This document shows, piece by piece, positions 52,173 through 61,855 of a stretch of DNA of 64,000 nt. Location: contig CAWJCL010000003.1 in NCBI GenBank assembly GCA_963841425.1, positions 124,001 through 188,000 on the forward strand, given 5' to 3'. Both the position numbers and the translations under genes were made by a program. How positions within the stretch are numbered: position 1 is the first letter of the stretch; the number at the start of each line of letters is the position of its first letter. This DNA comes from DATEOR01 sp963841425 (GTDB lineage Bacteria; Actinomycetota; Thermoleophilia; Gaiellales; Gaiellaceae). The notes under the pieces were generated by a model. The model worked only from the letters and a program-made list of their open reading frames with translations, searched no databases and was not told where the DNA came from.

Positions 52173-53777
52173 CTAAAGCTCGTCGTGCACCGGCTCGCCC
52201 TCGGAGAGGGTGAGCACGACGCGCGCGTCGCCGACCGGGCCGGCCCCGGGGTCGAAGATGTCGCGGTCGAGGACGACGAGGTCCGCGAGCTTCCCCTCTT
52301 CGATCGTGCCCGTCTCGTCGTCGAGGAAGTTGACGTAGGCGGAGCCGTGCGTCGCGGCGGCGAGAGCGGTCTCGAGGTCGAGACGCTCCTCGGGGAGCAT
52401 GGGCTCCCGGTCACGCTCGGGATGCTGGACTCGACTGACGGCCACCTCGACGATCGGGAGCGGGTTCGCCGTCGAAACGGTCCAGTCGCTTCCGAACGCG
52501 AGCTGCGCCCCGGCGCGGACGAGGCTCCCGAATGGATAGTGATAGGAGGCGCGCTCGCCGATGAACGGAAGGGTGAGATCGTCGACATAGGCGCTGTGCG
52601 CGGCCCAGTACGGCTGCGCGTTCGCGACGACGCCGAGCTCGGCGAAGCGCGGCTGGTCGTCGGGATGGATCAGCTGGATGTGCGCGAGATGGTGGCGTGC
52701 GTCGCGCCGGCCGTTTGCCTGCTGAGCCGCCTCGACGGCGTCGAGCGCCTCGCGAACCGCGCGGTCGCCGATCGTGTGCAGGTGCACCTGAAAGCCGTGC
52801 GAGTCGAGGAGGACGAGCATGCGCCGGAGCTCGTCGGCCTCGTGCATCGACATCCCGCGGTTGTCCGTGCCTTCGTACGGTTCGAGGAGGGCGCCCGTGA
52901 AGTTCTCGAGCACGCCGTCCTGGAAGATCTTCACCCCGCGGATCCGCAGACGCCCGAGCGATCCGCGCTCCCGCATCTCGAGGAGGTCGTCGATCTGCTC
53001 CTCGCCGCGTGAGCGAACCCACAGAAGGTTGCCCTCGGCGCGCATCGTCAGCTGCCCGCGCCCGGCCACGGCGAGGTAGGCGGCGAGCGTCTCGGGCTCG
53101 ACGACGGCGTCCTGCCACGCGGTGATCCCGAGCCCGTGCAGCTCGGCCTGCGCATTTAGGAGAGCCTGCTCCTGCTCGGGGGCGCTCGGCGGCGGAACCA
53201 GCGTGCCGACGAGCGACATCGCGCCTTCGTGGAGCGCGCCCGACGGCTCGCCGGCGCCGTCGCGCTCGATACGGCCGTCCCCAGGATCGGCGGTGTCCGC
53301 GGTGATCCCCGCGAGCTCGAGGGCACGGCTGTTCACCCACGCCGTGTGACCGTCCCGATTCTCCAGGTAGACCGGCCGGCCGGGCACCACGGCGTCGAGC
53401 TGCGCCTTCAGCGGGTTACCGCCCGGGAAGAAGTCCATCGACCAGCCGTCGCCCGAGATCCACTCCCGGTCGGGGTTCTCCGCGGCGTAGCGCTTGATCT
53501 CGACGACGCAGTCCTCGACCGAAGCCGTCTCGTGCAGGTTGCAGACGATCGCGAGCATGCCGCCGCTGAACGGGTGCAGGTGAGCATCCTGGAAGCCCGG
53601 GAGGACGGTGCGGCCCTCGAGCTCGACCACGCGCGCTGCCGAGAGTCCGCCGAGCTCGGCCGAGGAGCCGACCGCGGCGATGCGGCCGCCGCGCACCGCG
53701 ATCGCCTCGGCGTCTCCGCCCGAAACGGTGTGCACGCGCCCCCCTCGAAGGAGCAGATCGACGGCGTTAGGGTCCAT
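52173..53777 (-). CDS. YtcJ-like amidohydrolase
   Basis: A 534-residue metal-dependent amidohydrolase of the YtcJ/exoenzyme-regulatory-protein group. The metal site is DAHLHPFSGG near 61-70; further His are in HLHTIGDRAV and HHLAHIQLIHPDD, and Asp in FGSDWTVS. It probably hydrolyses an N-acylated or cyclic amide substrate. The ATG at 53777 lies six bases from the divergent M20 peptidase start, so the two genes share a very tight control region. Confidence 0.9.
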   Translation of the reverse strand: MDPNAVDLLLRGGRVHTVSGGDAEAIAVRGGRIAAVGSSAELGGLSAARVVELEGRTVLPGFQDAHLHPFSGGMLAIVCNLHETASVEDCVVEIKRYAAENPDREWISGDGWSMDFFPGGNPLKAQLDAVVPGRPVYLENRDGHTAWVNSRALELAGITADTADPGDGRIERDGAGEPSGALHEGAMSLVGTLVPPPSAPEQEQALLNAQAELHGLGITAWQDAVVEPETLAAYLAVAGRGQLTMRAEGNLLWVRSRGEEQIDDLLEMRERGSLGRLRIRGVKIFQDGVLENFTGALLEPYEGTDNRGMSMHEADELRRMLVLLDSHGFQVHLHTIGDRAVREALDAVEAAQQANGRRDARHHLAHIQLIHPDDQPRFAELGVVANAQPYWAAHSAYVDDLTLPFIGERASYHYPFGSLVRAGAQLAFGSDWTVSTANPLPIVEVAVSRVQHPERDREPMLPEERLDLETALAAATHGSAYVNFLDDETGTIEEGKLADLVVLDRDIFDPGAGPVGDARVVLTLSEGEPVHDEL

Positions 53778-53782
53778 CGCGA

Positions 53783-55000
53783 GTGGCGATCTTCTCACCA
53801 GCGGACGCGCGCCGCGCGGTCGAGCGCGGTTTCGACGACGCGGTCGGTTTCCTCGCCGGCCTCGTCCGCATCCCCAGCCTCCTCGGCGAGGAGGAGCCGG
53901 CGCAGCAGCTCGTCGAGGCGCGGCTCCGAGAGCTCGGCTTCGAGATCGAGTCGGTGGTGCCGAACCCCGAGCAGCTCGCCGAGCGGCCCGACAGCGGCAT
54001 CCCGCTCATGTCGTACGAAGGGCGCCGCACTCTCGTCGGGACGACCGGGGAGGGGAGCGGGCGCTCGCTTGTCCTCAACGGGCACGTGGACGTCGTCAGC
54101 GCCGAGCCGGTCGACCGCTGGACGAGGGAGCCGTTCGGCGCCGAGGTCGCCGGCGGGCGCATGTACGGCCGCGGCTCCTGCGACATGAAGGGCGGCGTCG
54201 CCGCGATGCTCCTCGGCGTCGAGGCCGCGCTCTCCGCGGGGCCGCTCCCCGCGCGGCTCGTCTACCAGAGCGTGATCGAGGAGGAGTGCGGCGGGAACGG
54301 TGCCCTCGCGGCCGTCCTCGCCGGGCCGCCCGCCGACGCGGCGCTCATCGCAGAGCCGACCGACGGCGGCATGGACCTCGTCGCCGTCGGCGTCGTCTGG
54401 GCCCGCATCACCCTGGAAGCCGACTCCCGCCACGCCTCGAGCGCCGACCGCGGCTCGAACCCGATCGAGGCCGCGTACCCCGTCATCGAGGCGCTGCACG
54501 CGCTCGAGGCGGAGCTGAACGAGGATCCTGAGCCGGAGCTCGCCGGACTCGACCGGCCGTACCTCCTCAACGTCGGTGCGCTGCACGCCGGCGACTGGGC
54601 GTCGATGACCCCCGGGCGGGCCACCCTCGACGTGCGGCTCGGCTTCCCGATTCGGATGGAGCCCGCGTCGGCGCAGGAGCGCCTTTCCGCCGCGGTGCGC
54701 GCGGCCGACCCGTCCGCGTCGGTTGAGTTCCGCGGCTTTCGCGCCCGCGGCTACTCCTTCGACCCCGAGAGCCCGTTCGTGCGATTGCTCGGCGACTGCC
54801 ACGAGGAGGTGCGGGGCGGGCGACCCAGACCGGATCCCTCACGCGCGACGACCGACCTCCGCTTCTTCGAGGGCCAGGCGGTCTGCTACGGCCCGACCGG
54901 CGAGAACCTGCACGGGGTGGACGAGTGGGTCGACCTCGAGTCGATCGCCGACGTCGCGACCGTCATCGCACTCGTGATCAGGCGTTGGGGAGAGACCTAG
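53783..55000 (+). CDS. M20-family peptidase/deacylase (ArgE/DapE/ACY1)
   Basis: A 405-residue M20 metallopeptidase. Zinc ligands are in LNGHVDVVS near 93-101 and GSCDMKGGVAAML near 131, with the catalytic EEECGGNG near 160. It removes acyl groups or cleaves dipeptides in the cytosol. GTG start at 53783. It converges on the oligopeptide ABC transporter operon with a four-base overlap of stops, and could process the imported peptides (inference). Confidence 0.9.
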   Translation: MAIFSPADARRAVERGFDDAVGFLAGLVRIPSLLGEEEPAQQLVEARLRELGFEIESVVPNPEQLAERPDSGIPLMSYEGRRTLVGTTGEGSGRSLVLNGHVDVVSAEPVDRWTREPFGAEVAGGRMYGRGSCDMKGGVAAMLLGVEAALSAGPLPARLVYQSVIEEECGGNGALAAVLAGPPADAALIAEPTDGGMDLVAVGVVWARITLEADSRHASSADRGSNPIEAAYPVIEALHALEAELNEDPEPELAGLDRPYLLNVGALHAGDWASMTPGRATLDVRLGFPIRMEPASAQERLSAAVRAADPSASVEFRGFRARGYSFDPESPFVRLLGDCHEEVRGGRPRPDPSRATTDLRFFEGQAVCYGPTGENLHGVDEWVDLESIADVATVIALVIRRWGET

Positions 55001-56001
55001 ACCCGGATGCAGGCGGCGCGGTGCTCGGGATCCTCGCTCGCCGCCGGCCTCCGGAGCTCCGGATCGACCGTCTTGCACTCGGCGATCGCCATCGGGCAGC
55101 GGGGGTTGAAGCGGCAGCCGGGCGGGATGTGGATCGAGTTCGGCGTCTCTCCGCGGAGGATCTGAGGAGTCCCGCGCTCGCGCGGGTCGCGCTTCGGCAC
55201 CACCGAGAGAAGCGCGCGGGTGTAGGGATGCTGCGGGTTCTCGATCACCTCGCGCGTCGGCCCCTCCTCGACGATCCGCCCCAGGTACATGACGGCGATC
55301 CGGTCGGCGTAGTGGGCGGCCGTAGAGAGGTCGTGCGTGATCATCAGAACGGCGAGACCGTTGTCCCTGAGCTCGTCGAGGATCGAGAGGATTCCGGCGC
55401 GCACCGAGACGTCGAGCATGGAGACGGGCTCGTCGGCGACGAGGAGCTCGGGGTGGAGAACGAGGCTCGCCGCGATCGCCACCCGCTGGCGCTGGCCGCC
55501 GGAGAGCTCGTGTGGGTAGCGGTCGATGTAGAGCTCCGGCGGCGTCAGGCCGGAGAGCTCGAGCGCGCTCTTGACTTCTTCGCGCCGCTCCTCCCTGGAG
55601 CCGATTCCGTGCACCTGGAGCGGCTCCTCGATCGTCGCGCCGACGCGGAAGCGCGGGTCGAGCGACTCGTACGGATCCTGGTAGACGATCTGCATCCGCC
55701 GGCGCAGGGGGCGCAGCGCCTTGGACGAGAGCCCGGCGATCTCCTGGCCGTCGAAGCGGATCGAGCCGCCGCTCGTCTCGATGAGCCGCAGCACCGAATG
55801 GGCCGTCGAGGTCTTTCCGCACCCCGACTCGCCGACGAGCGCGAGCATCTCGCCGCGTCGGAGTGAGAACGAGACGCCGTCCACCGCGCGCACCTCGAGC
55901 TTCGGCTCGCGCCGCGCAGCGCCGACCAGCCCGCGGCCAACCGGGTAGCGCGCGACGAGATCCTCCACCTCCAGGAGCGGCTGTGAGCCGTTCGTGCTCA
56001 T
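54997..56001 (-). CDS. oligopeptide ABC transporter ATP-binding protein (DppF/OppF type)
   Basis: A 334-residue ATPase with Walker A GESGCGKTS near 57, signature LSGGQRQRVAIA near 160, Walker B LLVADEPVSMLD, and the C-terminal OppF cysteine region GCRFNPRCPMAIAEC near 303-317. The ATG at 56001 overlaps the stop of the DppD-type gene (ATGA). Last gene of the six-gene operon starting near 61805. Confidence 0.92.
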   Translation of the reverse strand: MSTNGSQPLLEVEDLVARYPVGRGLVGAARREPKLEVRAVDGVSFSLRRGEMLALVGESGCGKTSTAHSVLRLIETSGGSIRFDGQEIAGLSSKALRPLRRRMQIVYQDPYESLDPRFRVGATIEEPLQVHGIGSREERREEVKSALELSGLTPPELYIDRYPHELSGGQRQRVAIAASLVLHPELLVADEPVSMLDVSVRAGILSILDELRDNGLAVLMITHDLSTAAHYADRIAVMYLGRIVEEGPTREVIENPQHPYTRALLSVVPKRDPRERGTPQILRGETPNSIHIPPGCRFNPRCPMAIAECKTVDPELRRPAASEDPEHRAACIRV

Positions 56002-56981
56002 GCAGGCGCCGCCTCGCGGACATGGTCGTTCAGATGACATGCGGCCACGTGGCGGTCCCCGACGGACTTGAGGATCGGCGTCTCCGTCGGACACGGCGCG
56101 AACGCGCGGTCACAGCGGGGCTGGAAGGGGCATCCGACAATCGGCTTGTCGAGCCGCGGGGGTGCGCCGGGAATCGACGCAACGCGCGCGCCGCCCGCGC
56201 GGAGGTCGGGCGTGGCCGCGAAGAGCAGCCGCGTGTACGGGTGCTTCGGGGTGTGGAAGAGGGCGTCGATCGAGGCGGACTCTGCGACCTCGCCCGCGTA
56301 CATGACGGCGGCGCGATCGCAGACCTGGGCAACGACCGGGAGGTCGTGGGTCACGAGGATGAGCGCGAGGTTGAAATCGGACGCGAGCGAGACGAGCAGC
56401 TCCAGGATCTGCGCCTGCACCATCACGTCGAGCGCGGTCGTGGGTTCGTCCGCGAGGAGGATCTTCGGCTCGCACGCGAGTGCCATGGCGATCGCCGCGC
56501 GCTGGCGCATGCCGCCCGAGAACTCATGGGGATAGCGGGCGGCGCGGTCCTTCGGGATGCCGACGCGCTCGAGCAGCTCCTCGACCTGCCGTCGCGCACG
56601 CTTGCCCTCGGCAATTCCGTGCAGGCGCATGGGCTCCTCGATCTGCGAGCCGACGGTCTGCACCGGGTTGAAGGCGTTCATCGCCCCCTGGAAGACCATC
56701 GCGATGTCGTCCCAGCGGTGCGGGCTCACCGTCTCCTCCCCCCGCGCGAGGATGTTCTCGCCGTCGAGGCGCACCTCTCCCGCCACCGTCGCGTTCGGAG
56801 GCAGGAGGCCCATGATCGAGAGCATCGCGGTGGTCTTGCCGCAGCCCGACTCGCCGACGAGGCCGAATCGCTCGCCCGCCTCGAGCTCGAAGCCCACCCC
56901 GCGCACCGCATGCAGCTCGCCGCCCCCCGGAAGCTCGAACCAGACGTTCAGGTCCTCGACCCCGAGAAGCGGCGTCCTCAT
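55998..56981 (-). CDS. oligopeptide ABC transporter ATP-binding protein (DppD/OppD type)
   Basis: A 327-residue ATPase: Walker A GESGCGKTT near 42, FSGGMRQRAAIA signature near 155, Walker B ILLADEPTTALD, C-terminal GCPFQPRCDRAFAPC near 290-304. It forms a heterodimer with the DppF-type subunit. The ATG at 56981 overlaps the stop of the preceding permease. Confidence 0.92.
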   Translation of the reverse strand: MRTPLLGVEDLNVWFELPGGGELHAVRGVGFELEAGERFGLVGESGCGKTTAMLSIMGLLPPNATVAGEVRLDGENILARGEETVSPHRWDDIAMVFQGAMNAFNPVQTVGSQIEEPMRLHGIAEGKRARRQVEELLERVGIPKDRAARYPHEFSGGMRQRAAIAMALACEPKILLADEPTTALDVMVQAQILELLVSLASDFNLALILVTHDLPVVAQVCDRAAVMYAGEVAESASIDALFHTPKHPYTRLLFAATPDLRAGGARVASIPGAPPRLDKPIVGCPFQPRCDRAFAPCPTETPILKSVGDRHVAACHLNDHVREAAPA

Positions 56982-57940
56982 TCGGAGTCGAGCTTTCCGC
57001 GCAAAGGCCTGACCTTGAACCTGCGGACGGAGAGATGGCCGACGCGCAAGCGGGGGTTGAGCGCATCCTCGAGCGACTGGCCGAAGAGGGTCGCGCCGAG
57101 CACGACGAGTGTGACGCAAAGGCCGGGTGGGATGATCGCCCACCAGGCGTTGTTCAGGATCGCGTCGTCGTTGAAGGCGTTCTCGATGAGGCGCCCCCAG
57201 GAGATGACGCTCGGGTCGCCGAGCCCCAGGAAGGTGATGAACGTCTCCGCGAAGATCGCATACGCGACGAGGAGCACCGTGTTGGCCACCAGAAGCGGCG
57301 CCACCTGCGGAAGGATGTGCTTGAAGATCAACCGCCTGTTGCCCGCGCCGAGCGCGCGCGCCCGCTTCACGTAGACGCGCTCACGGACGCTGAGCACCTG
57401 TGCGCGGATGAGCCGCGCCGTCGTCGTCCAGTAGATGATCCCGATGATGATGATGATGTTCGTCAGGCTGCGGCCGAAGAGGGCCGCGGCGACGATCATC
57501 AGCGGGATGTCCGGGATGACGATGAAGTAGTCCGTCATGCGCATCAGCGCGACGTCCGTCTTTCCCCCGTAAAACCCGGCGAGGAGACCGACCGTGCCGC
57601 CGATGAACGCCGACACGAGCGCGGCGCAGAAGCCTACGAGGAGCGAGACGCGCGTACCGGCGATCAGAAGCTTGACCATGTCCGCGCCGCCGCCGTCGAG
57701 GCCGATCGGGTAGGACGCGCTCGGCGGCTCGAAGATCGGCCCGACCTTCGCCTTTGGATCGCCGGTGAGGAGGATGGGCGAGAGCAGCGCGACGAGGACG
57801 AAGAACGCGATGATGGCGAGCCCCGCGATGGCGGTCGGCTCGCGAAGGGCGACGTGGCGGATCGACCCTGGCCGCCTCGCCGCGGCGACGTCGACGCCCT
57901 CGGTGGCGGCTGCGGCGCCGCCCTGGATGGACGCGCTCAT
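56978..57940 (-). CDS. oligopeptide ABC transporter permease (DppC type)
   Basis: A 320-residue permease with an N-terminal transmembrane helix, a periplasmic loop and five further helices. The EAA-like loop KRARALGAGNRRLIFKHILP near 220-239 contacts the ATPases. The ATG at 57940 is chosen. It is separated from the DppB-type gene by 133 bases, which contain a strong hairpin at 58022-58048. Confidence 0.9.
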   Translation of the reverse strand: MSASIQGGAAAATEGVDVAAARRPGSIRHVALREPTAIAGLAIIAFFVLVALLSPILLTGDPKAKVGPIFEPPSASYPIGLDGGGADMVKLLIAGTRVSLLVGFCAALVSAFIGGTVGLLAGFYGGKTDVALMRMTDYFIVIPDIPLMIVAAALFGRSLTNIIIIIGIIYWTTTARLIRAQVLSVRERVYVKRARALGAGNRRLIFKHILPQVAPLLVANTVLLVAYAIFAETFITFLGLGDPSVISWGRLIENAFNDDAILNNAWWAIIPPGLCVTLVVLGATLFGQSLEDALNPRLRVGHLSVRRFKVRPLRGKLDSE

Positions 57941-58021
57941 CGGCCGGCCTCCGGCCGAGGAGGGTGTGGAGGGTGTGTGACGGAACCGGGAGGTTTCCTC
58001 ACTGGATCGAAGAAGGGGGCT

Positions 58022-58048
58022 CGTGGGGGAAACATGGTTTCCCCCACG
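58022..58048 (-). promoter_or_regulatory. strong hairpin between the two permease genes
   Basis: CGTGGGGGAAAC and GTTTCCCCCACG pair perfectly over 12 bases around a three-base loop, 26 bases past the DppB-type stop. A weak C/T-rich tract but no U-run follows on the transcribed strand. It may act as an attenuator, a partial terminator or an mRNA stabiliser within the operon. Confidence 0.6.
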
Positions 58049-58073
58049 GGAGGGAGCCAAAGGCGAGCGAGGC

Positions 58074-59048
58074 TCATCCCGAGACCCTCGGGTCGAGCTT
58101 GAAGTACAGGAGGTCGGCCAGGAGATTCGCCCCGATCACCGCCAGCGTCAAGAGCAGGAAGGCGCCCTGCAGGATCGGGTAGTCACGCTGGTCGATCGCC
58201 TCGACCACCTCGAGGCCGATGCCGGGATACGAAAAGACATACTCGATCGTGATCGACCCGCCGATGATGAAGCCGAGCGAGAGGGCGACGAGCGTGACGA
58301 TGGGGAGCAGGGCGTTCCGTAGGCCGTGCGTGCGCACGGTCCTCCAGTTCGAGAGCCCCTTCGCACGTGCGGTGAGCACATAATCCTCCCCGAGCGTCTC
58401 CAGCATCGCCGAGCGCACGACGAGCGCGTACTCTCCGTAGAGGACGAGCCCGAGCGTGAGCGCCGGAAGGATCATGTGGCGGAGGCGGTCGACGAAGACG
58501 TCCCACCAGGACGCGTCTCCGAGGATCCCGAGCGTGGGATCTTTGATCCCCGCCGTCGGCAGGCCGAACCACCCGGCGACGAAGAGCACCATCAGGAGCC
58601 CGAGCCACTGGGGTGGCATCGAGTAGAACGCGAGCCCACTCCAGAGGCCCCCCTTGTCGGCCCAGGTGCCGCGTCTCCACGCGCAGACGACGCCGACGAG
58701 GACGCCGAAGACGATCGAGAACACCGTCCCGAGTGCGACCATAGCGACGGTGTTCTTCAGCGGCGGCCAGAGCTCATGGGTGACCGGCTGCTCCGAACGA
58801 AGGGACTTCCCCATGTTTCCGTGGGCAAGGTCCTCGAGGTAGAGCTTGTACTGCTCCCACTTGGATTTGTCGAGGCCGAGCTGCTCGCGCTGGTACTCCT
58901 TGAACGCCTGCGTGCACTGGCGGCAGCGGAGCGCCGAAACGGCGTCGCCCGAGAGGGTGCGGAAGAGGACGAAGTTGAGCGTGATCGCGACGAAGATCGT
59001 CAGCACGGCGAAGAGCACGCGCTTGCCGACGTAGTCGAAGCCCCTCAT
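58074..59048 (-). CDS. oligopeptide ABC transporter permease (DppB type)
   Basis: A 324-residue permease with the DppB/OppB layout: first helix RVLFAVLTIFVAITLNFVLF, periplasmic loop with a CRQC pair near residues 43-46, and five further helices. The EAA loop is LTARAKGLSNWRTVRTHGLR near 221-240. The ATG at 59048 lies 25 bases after the binding-protein stop. Confidence 0.9.
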   Translation of the reverse strand: MRGFDYVGKRVLFAVLTIFVAITLNFVLFRTLSGDAVSALRCRQCTQAFKEYQREQLGLDKSKWEQYKLYLEDLAHGNMGKSLRSEQPVTHELWPPLKNTVAMVALGTVFSIVFGVLVGVVCAWRRGTWADKGGLWSGLAFYSMPPQWLGLLMVLFVAGWFGLPTAGIKDPTLGILGDASWWDVFVDRLRHMILPALTLGLVLYGEYALVVRSAMLETLGEDYVLTARAKGLSNWRTVRTHGLRNALLPIVTLVALSLGFIIGGSITIEYVFSYPGIGLEVVEAIDQRDYPILQGAFLLLTLAVIGANLLADLLYFKLDPRVSG

Positions 59049-59073
59049 CCGTCCTCTTCCGCTTCGCTCCCTC

Positions 59074-60804
59074 CTATCCGACCTTGTGCGGCCGCGTCCA
59101 GTACATCTTCGCGTACGCGTTCAGGTGAGGGTCCATGCCGTCCCATCCCGTCGTGTGCGCGTCGATGTACTGCTCCTCGACGAGCTGGGTGTAAACCCAG
59201 TTGTCGTAGATCATCTGCTCCATCTGCTGGACGATCGATGCGCGCTCGTTCTCGTCGACGGTCGTGCCCTGCTTCTCGTAGAGCGCGTCATAGTCGGGGT
59301 TGTCCCAGCCGGTGTCGCTCCAGGAGCACCACTGACCCTTCGTGACGACGGAGAGCATGAAGTCCGGGTCCACGTAGCCGACCCAATCCCACATGGCGAT
59401 GTCCCAGCCCGTGTAGCCCGAGTTCGTCTTCGGGTCGCAGTGGTCGGTCGTCTCGATCTCGTAGGCGGCGGTCGAGTCGCCGCCGATCTTCAGGGTCACG
59501 TCGACCCCTGCCTCCGCGAAGCCCTCCTTGACGATGTCGAAGGCCCGAGGGCCGTTGAAGTCGAGGGAGGTGGGCTGCATGATCTCGTACTGCATCTCGT
59601 GTGCCGGCTGGGCGTACTTGCCGGTCGTCGCGGGTGCGACGCGGATGCCGTCGGGCCCCCGCTTGTAGCCGAGCTGATCGAGCATCGCGTTGCCGGCGTC
59701 GCAGTCGTGCTCGAGGGGACCGAGGTCCTTGTTCTCGTACAGCGAGATCTTGCCGGGCAGGCTCTCGACTTTGTCCGCGTAGCCGTTGAAGACGACCTCG
59801 ATGATCTTGTCGCGGTCGACGCACATCGAGAGCGCCTTCTTCACCTGTGGATCGAGGAGCTCTCGGTTCTCGTCCTTGTAGGGGTTCGAGTTCCACGTGA
59901 TGTTCGTGGTCTCCGCGCCGGGAATCTGCTGGACGACGAGGTTCGAGTCCTTCTTGAGGACGTCGACGGCGTTGAACGGCACCTGGTCGACCCAGTCGAC
60001 CTGGCCCGACTTCATGTCCGCGATCATCGAGTCCGCATTCGTGTAGTAGGTCAGCGCCACCGCCTGCACGTGCGGCTTCTCGTCCCAGTAGTTCGGGTCC
60101 GGGATGAAGACGGTCGTCCCCTTCTTCTCGTATTGCTTCAGAGTGAAAGCGCCGCCCGTGACCATCGAGGAGATGTCGCTCTGGGGCGCGTAGGTCTTCA
60201 GGCCCTTCCCGTCGCCCACGGCGAACTTGCTCCAGACGTGCTCGGGAACGATGAAGAACTGCTCGAGCTGGGCGAGGACGTTTCCGACCGGCGTCTTGTA
60301 GTGGAGGACGACGGTCGTCGGGTCGGTCGCCTCGGCGCTCTTCAGATGCGCGAGGGCGGGAGCCATGACGGCGGTCGGGCCGCTCGCGTACTTGGCCGTC
60401 GTGTTCGCCGTCCAGGCGACGTCCTCAGCGGTGAGAGGCTGCCCGTCCGACCACTTCGTCCCGGACTTGAGATGGAACGTCCAATCCTTCCCGTCCGCCG
60501 AGGTGTCCCAGGAGTCGGCGAGGTCGCCGACGATGACGTACGCCCCGTTCTCGAAGTCGTACTGGACGAGCTGGGGGTAGAGCATGATGAAGGCGTTGTA
60601 GGACTGCGACTCGATGAAATGGAACGGGTTGAACGAGTCGATGTAGTTGATCGAGCCGACTCGGAGGATGCCCCCCTCCGTGACAGCGCCGGTCTCGGCG
60701 CCGCCCGAGCCGGTGGCGTTTCCGCCCGAGCCTCCTCCGCAAGCGGTCAGCGCCAACGCCAGCGCCGCGAGCAGCGCGACGACGACGGGAATCGTCCTTC
60801 TCAT
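59074..60804 (-). CDS. extracytoplasmic peptide-binding lipoprotein (family 5 SBP)
   Basis: A 576-residue solute-binding lipoprotein. The signal ends in lipobox LALTAC near residue 20, followed by a Gly/Ser linker. The SBP family 5 fold is shown by WTFHLKSGTKWSDGQPLTAEDV near the first third and typical Tyr/Trp-rich ligand regions. It delivers peptides or similar ligands to the DppBC-type permeases. The ATG at 60804 overlaps the LD-carboxypeptidase stop (ATGA) and has GGGAGG ahead. Confidence 0.92.
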   Translation of the reverse strand: MRRTIPVVVALLAALALALTACGGGSGGNATGSGGAETGAVTEGGILRVGSINYIDSFNPFHFIESQSYNAFIMLYPQLVQYDFENGAYVIVGDLADSWDTSADGKDWTFHLKSGTKWSDGQPLTAEDVAWTANTTAKYASGPTAVMAPALAHLKSAEATDPTTVVLHYKTPVGNVLAQLEQFFIVPEHVWSKFAVGDGKGLKTYAPQSDISSMVTGGAFTLKQYEKKGTTVFIPDPNYWDEKPHVQAVALTYYTNADSMIADMKSGQVDWVDQVPFNAVDVLKKDSNLVVQQIPGAETTNITWNSNPYKDENRELLDPQVKKALSMCVDRDKIIEVVFNGYADKVESLPGKISLYENKDLGPLEHDCDAGNAMLDQLGYKRGPDGIRVAPATTGKYAQPAHEMQYEIMQPTSLDFNGPRAFDIVKEGFAEAGVDVTLKIGGDSTAAYEIETTDHCDPKTNSGYTGWDIAMWDWVGYVDPDFMLSVVTKGQWCSWSDTGWDNPDYDALYEKQGTTVDENERASIVQQMEQMIYDNWVYTQLVEEQYIDAHTTGWDGMDPHLNAYAKMYWTRPHKVG

Positions 60805-61751
60805 GCCGTCCTCCCTTTCTCCCTCGTCGTCGCGAGGGACTTCCCGCGCTCGGTCAGCGCGGGCTCGTCGATCGTGAGTGTCCGGGCATCGGCGTCGAGC
60901 GTGGCGGGGACGCCGAGGGGGAGCGTCGCAAGGTTCTTTCCGTGGCCCAAGGGCAGCTTGTATAGCACGGGAACCCCGAGCGGCTCCAGCCTTTGCTCCA
61001 GGACGTCCTCCAGGGACTTCGTCCTTGGCCATTCGGGCCTATCCTCGCGCCAGTCGCAATTCTGCATCTCGCCTACTACGACTCCGAGGACCCGGTCGAG
61101 TTTGCCGGCGTGGCCGAGCTGGACGAAAGCCCCGTCGATGTACCAGGGCGGGGCGCCCACCTCCTCGACGAAGAAGATGGCGCCGTCGAGGTCGATCTCC
61201 CAGGGGGTTCCCATGGTCTGCATCAGCAGCCACAGGCAGCCGCCTGCGAGCGGCGCGGAGACTTTCCCGCCCGCGATCGCGCGCACATAGGGGTCGTCCG
61301 GATCGCGCGGCACCTCGCCCGCGCCGCCGTGGCGGAGCACCTCGAGAAGGCGCGCGCGGGTGAAGGCCGTCGCCTCCTTGTCGCCCACGCCTGCGACACC
61401 AGGGCCGTAGAACGTGGCGAGACCCGTGCGCTGTCGGATAGCCACGTGAAGGGCGGTGATGTCGGAGAAGCCGATGAACGGCTTCGGGTTCGCGGCGATG
61501 ACGTCGAAGTCGAGAGAGGGAATCGCTTGCGCCGAGCCGTAGCCGCCCTGCATGCAGTGGACGACGTCGACCTCGGGGTCGGCGAAGAGCGCATTCAGGT
61601 CGTCGGCGCGCTGCTCGGGCGGGCCCGCGACGAAGTCGTCCCGTCCGTCCACCCCGGGCGCAAGCTTGACGCGGTACCCCTGAGCCTCCCACCACTCGAC
61701 TCCGCGGAGAAGGTCGGAGCGGTTCTCCCACGGGCTCGCAGGCGCGGCCAC
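60801..61751 (-). CDS. LD-carboxypeptidase (S66 family)
   Basis: A 316-residue (from GTG at 61751) muramoyl-tetrapeptide carboxypeptidase-family serine peptidase, releasing D-Ala from murein tetrapeptides. The nucleophile Ser is in GFSDITALH near 95-103, Glu in VEEVGAPPW and His in LGHGKNLA. The conserved family start, LPDGGTIGVAAPASP, extends upstream of this GTG, yet no ATG/GTG/TTG exists before the in-frame TAG. A CTG at 61805 would include it. Leading an oligopeptide transporter operon, it fits murein peptide recycling. Confidence 0.87.
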   Translation of the reverse strand: MAAPASPWENRSDLLRGVEWWEAQGYRVKLAPGVDGRDDFVAGPPEQRADDLNALFADPEVDVVHCMQGGYGSAQAIPSLDFDVIAANPKPFIGFSDITALHVAIRQRTGLATFYGPGVAGVGDKEATAFTRARLLEVLRHGGAGEVPRDPDDPYVRAIAGGKVSAPLAGGCLWLLMQTMGTPWEIDLDGAIFFVEEVGAPPWYIDGAFVQLGHAGKLDRVLGVVVGEMQNCDWREDRPEWPRTKSLEDVLEQRLEPLGVPVLYKLPLGHGKNLATLPLGVPATLDADARTLTIDEPALTERGKSLATTREKGRTA

Positions 61752-61855
61752 GCCGATGGTCCCGCCGTCGGGAAGGGTGCTGGCGAGGAGGGAGGCCGCG
61801 TCCAGGATGTGAATCTAACCTCCGCGCCGACCAAGTGCGCCGGTCGGTCGAAGCC

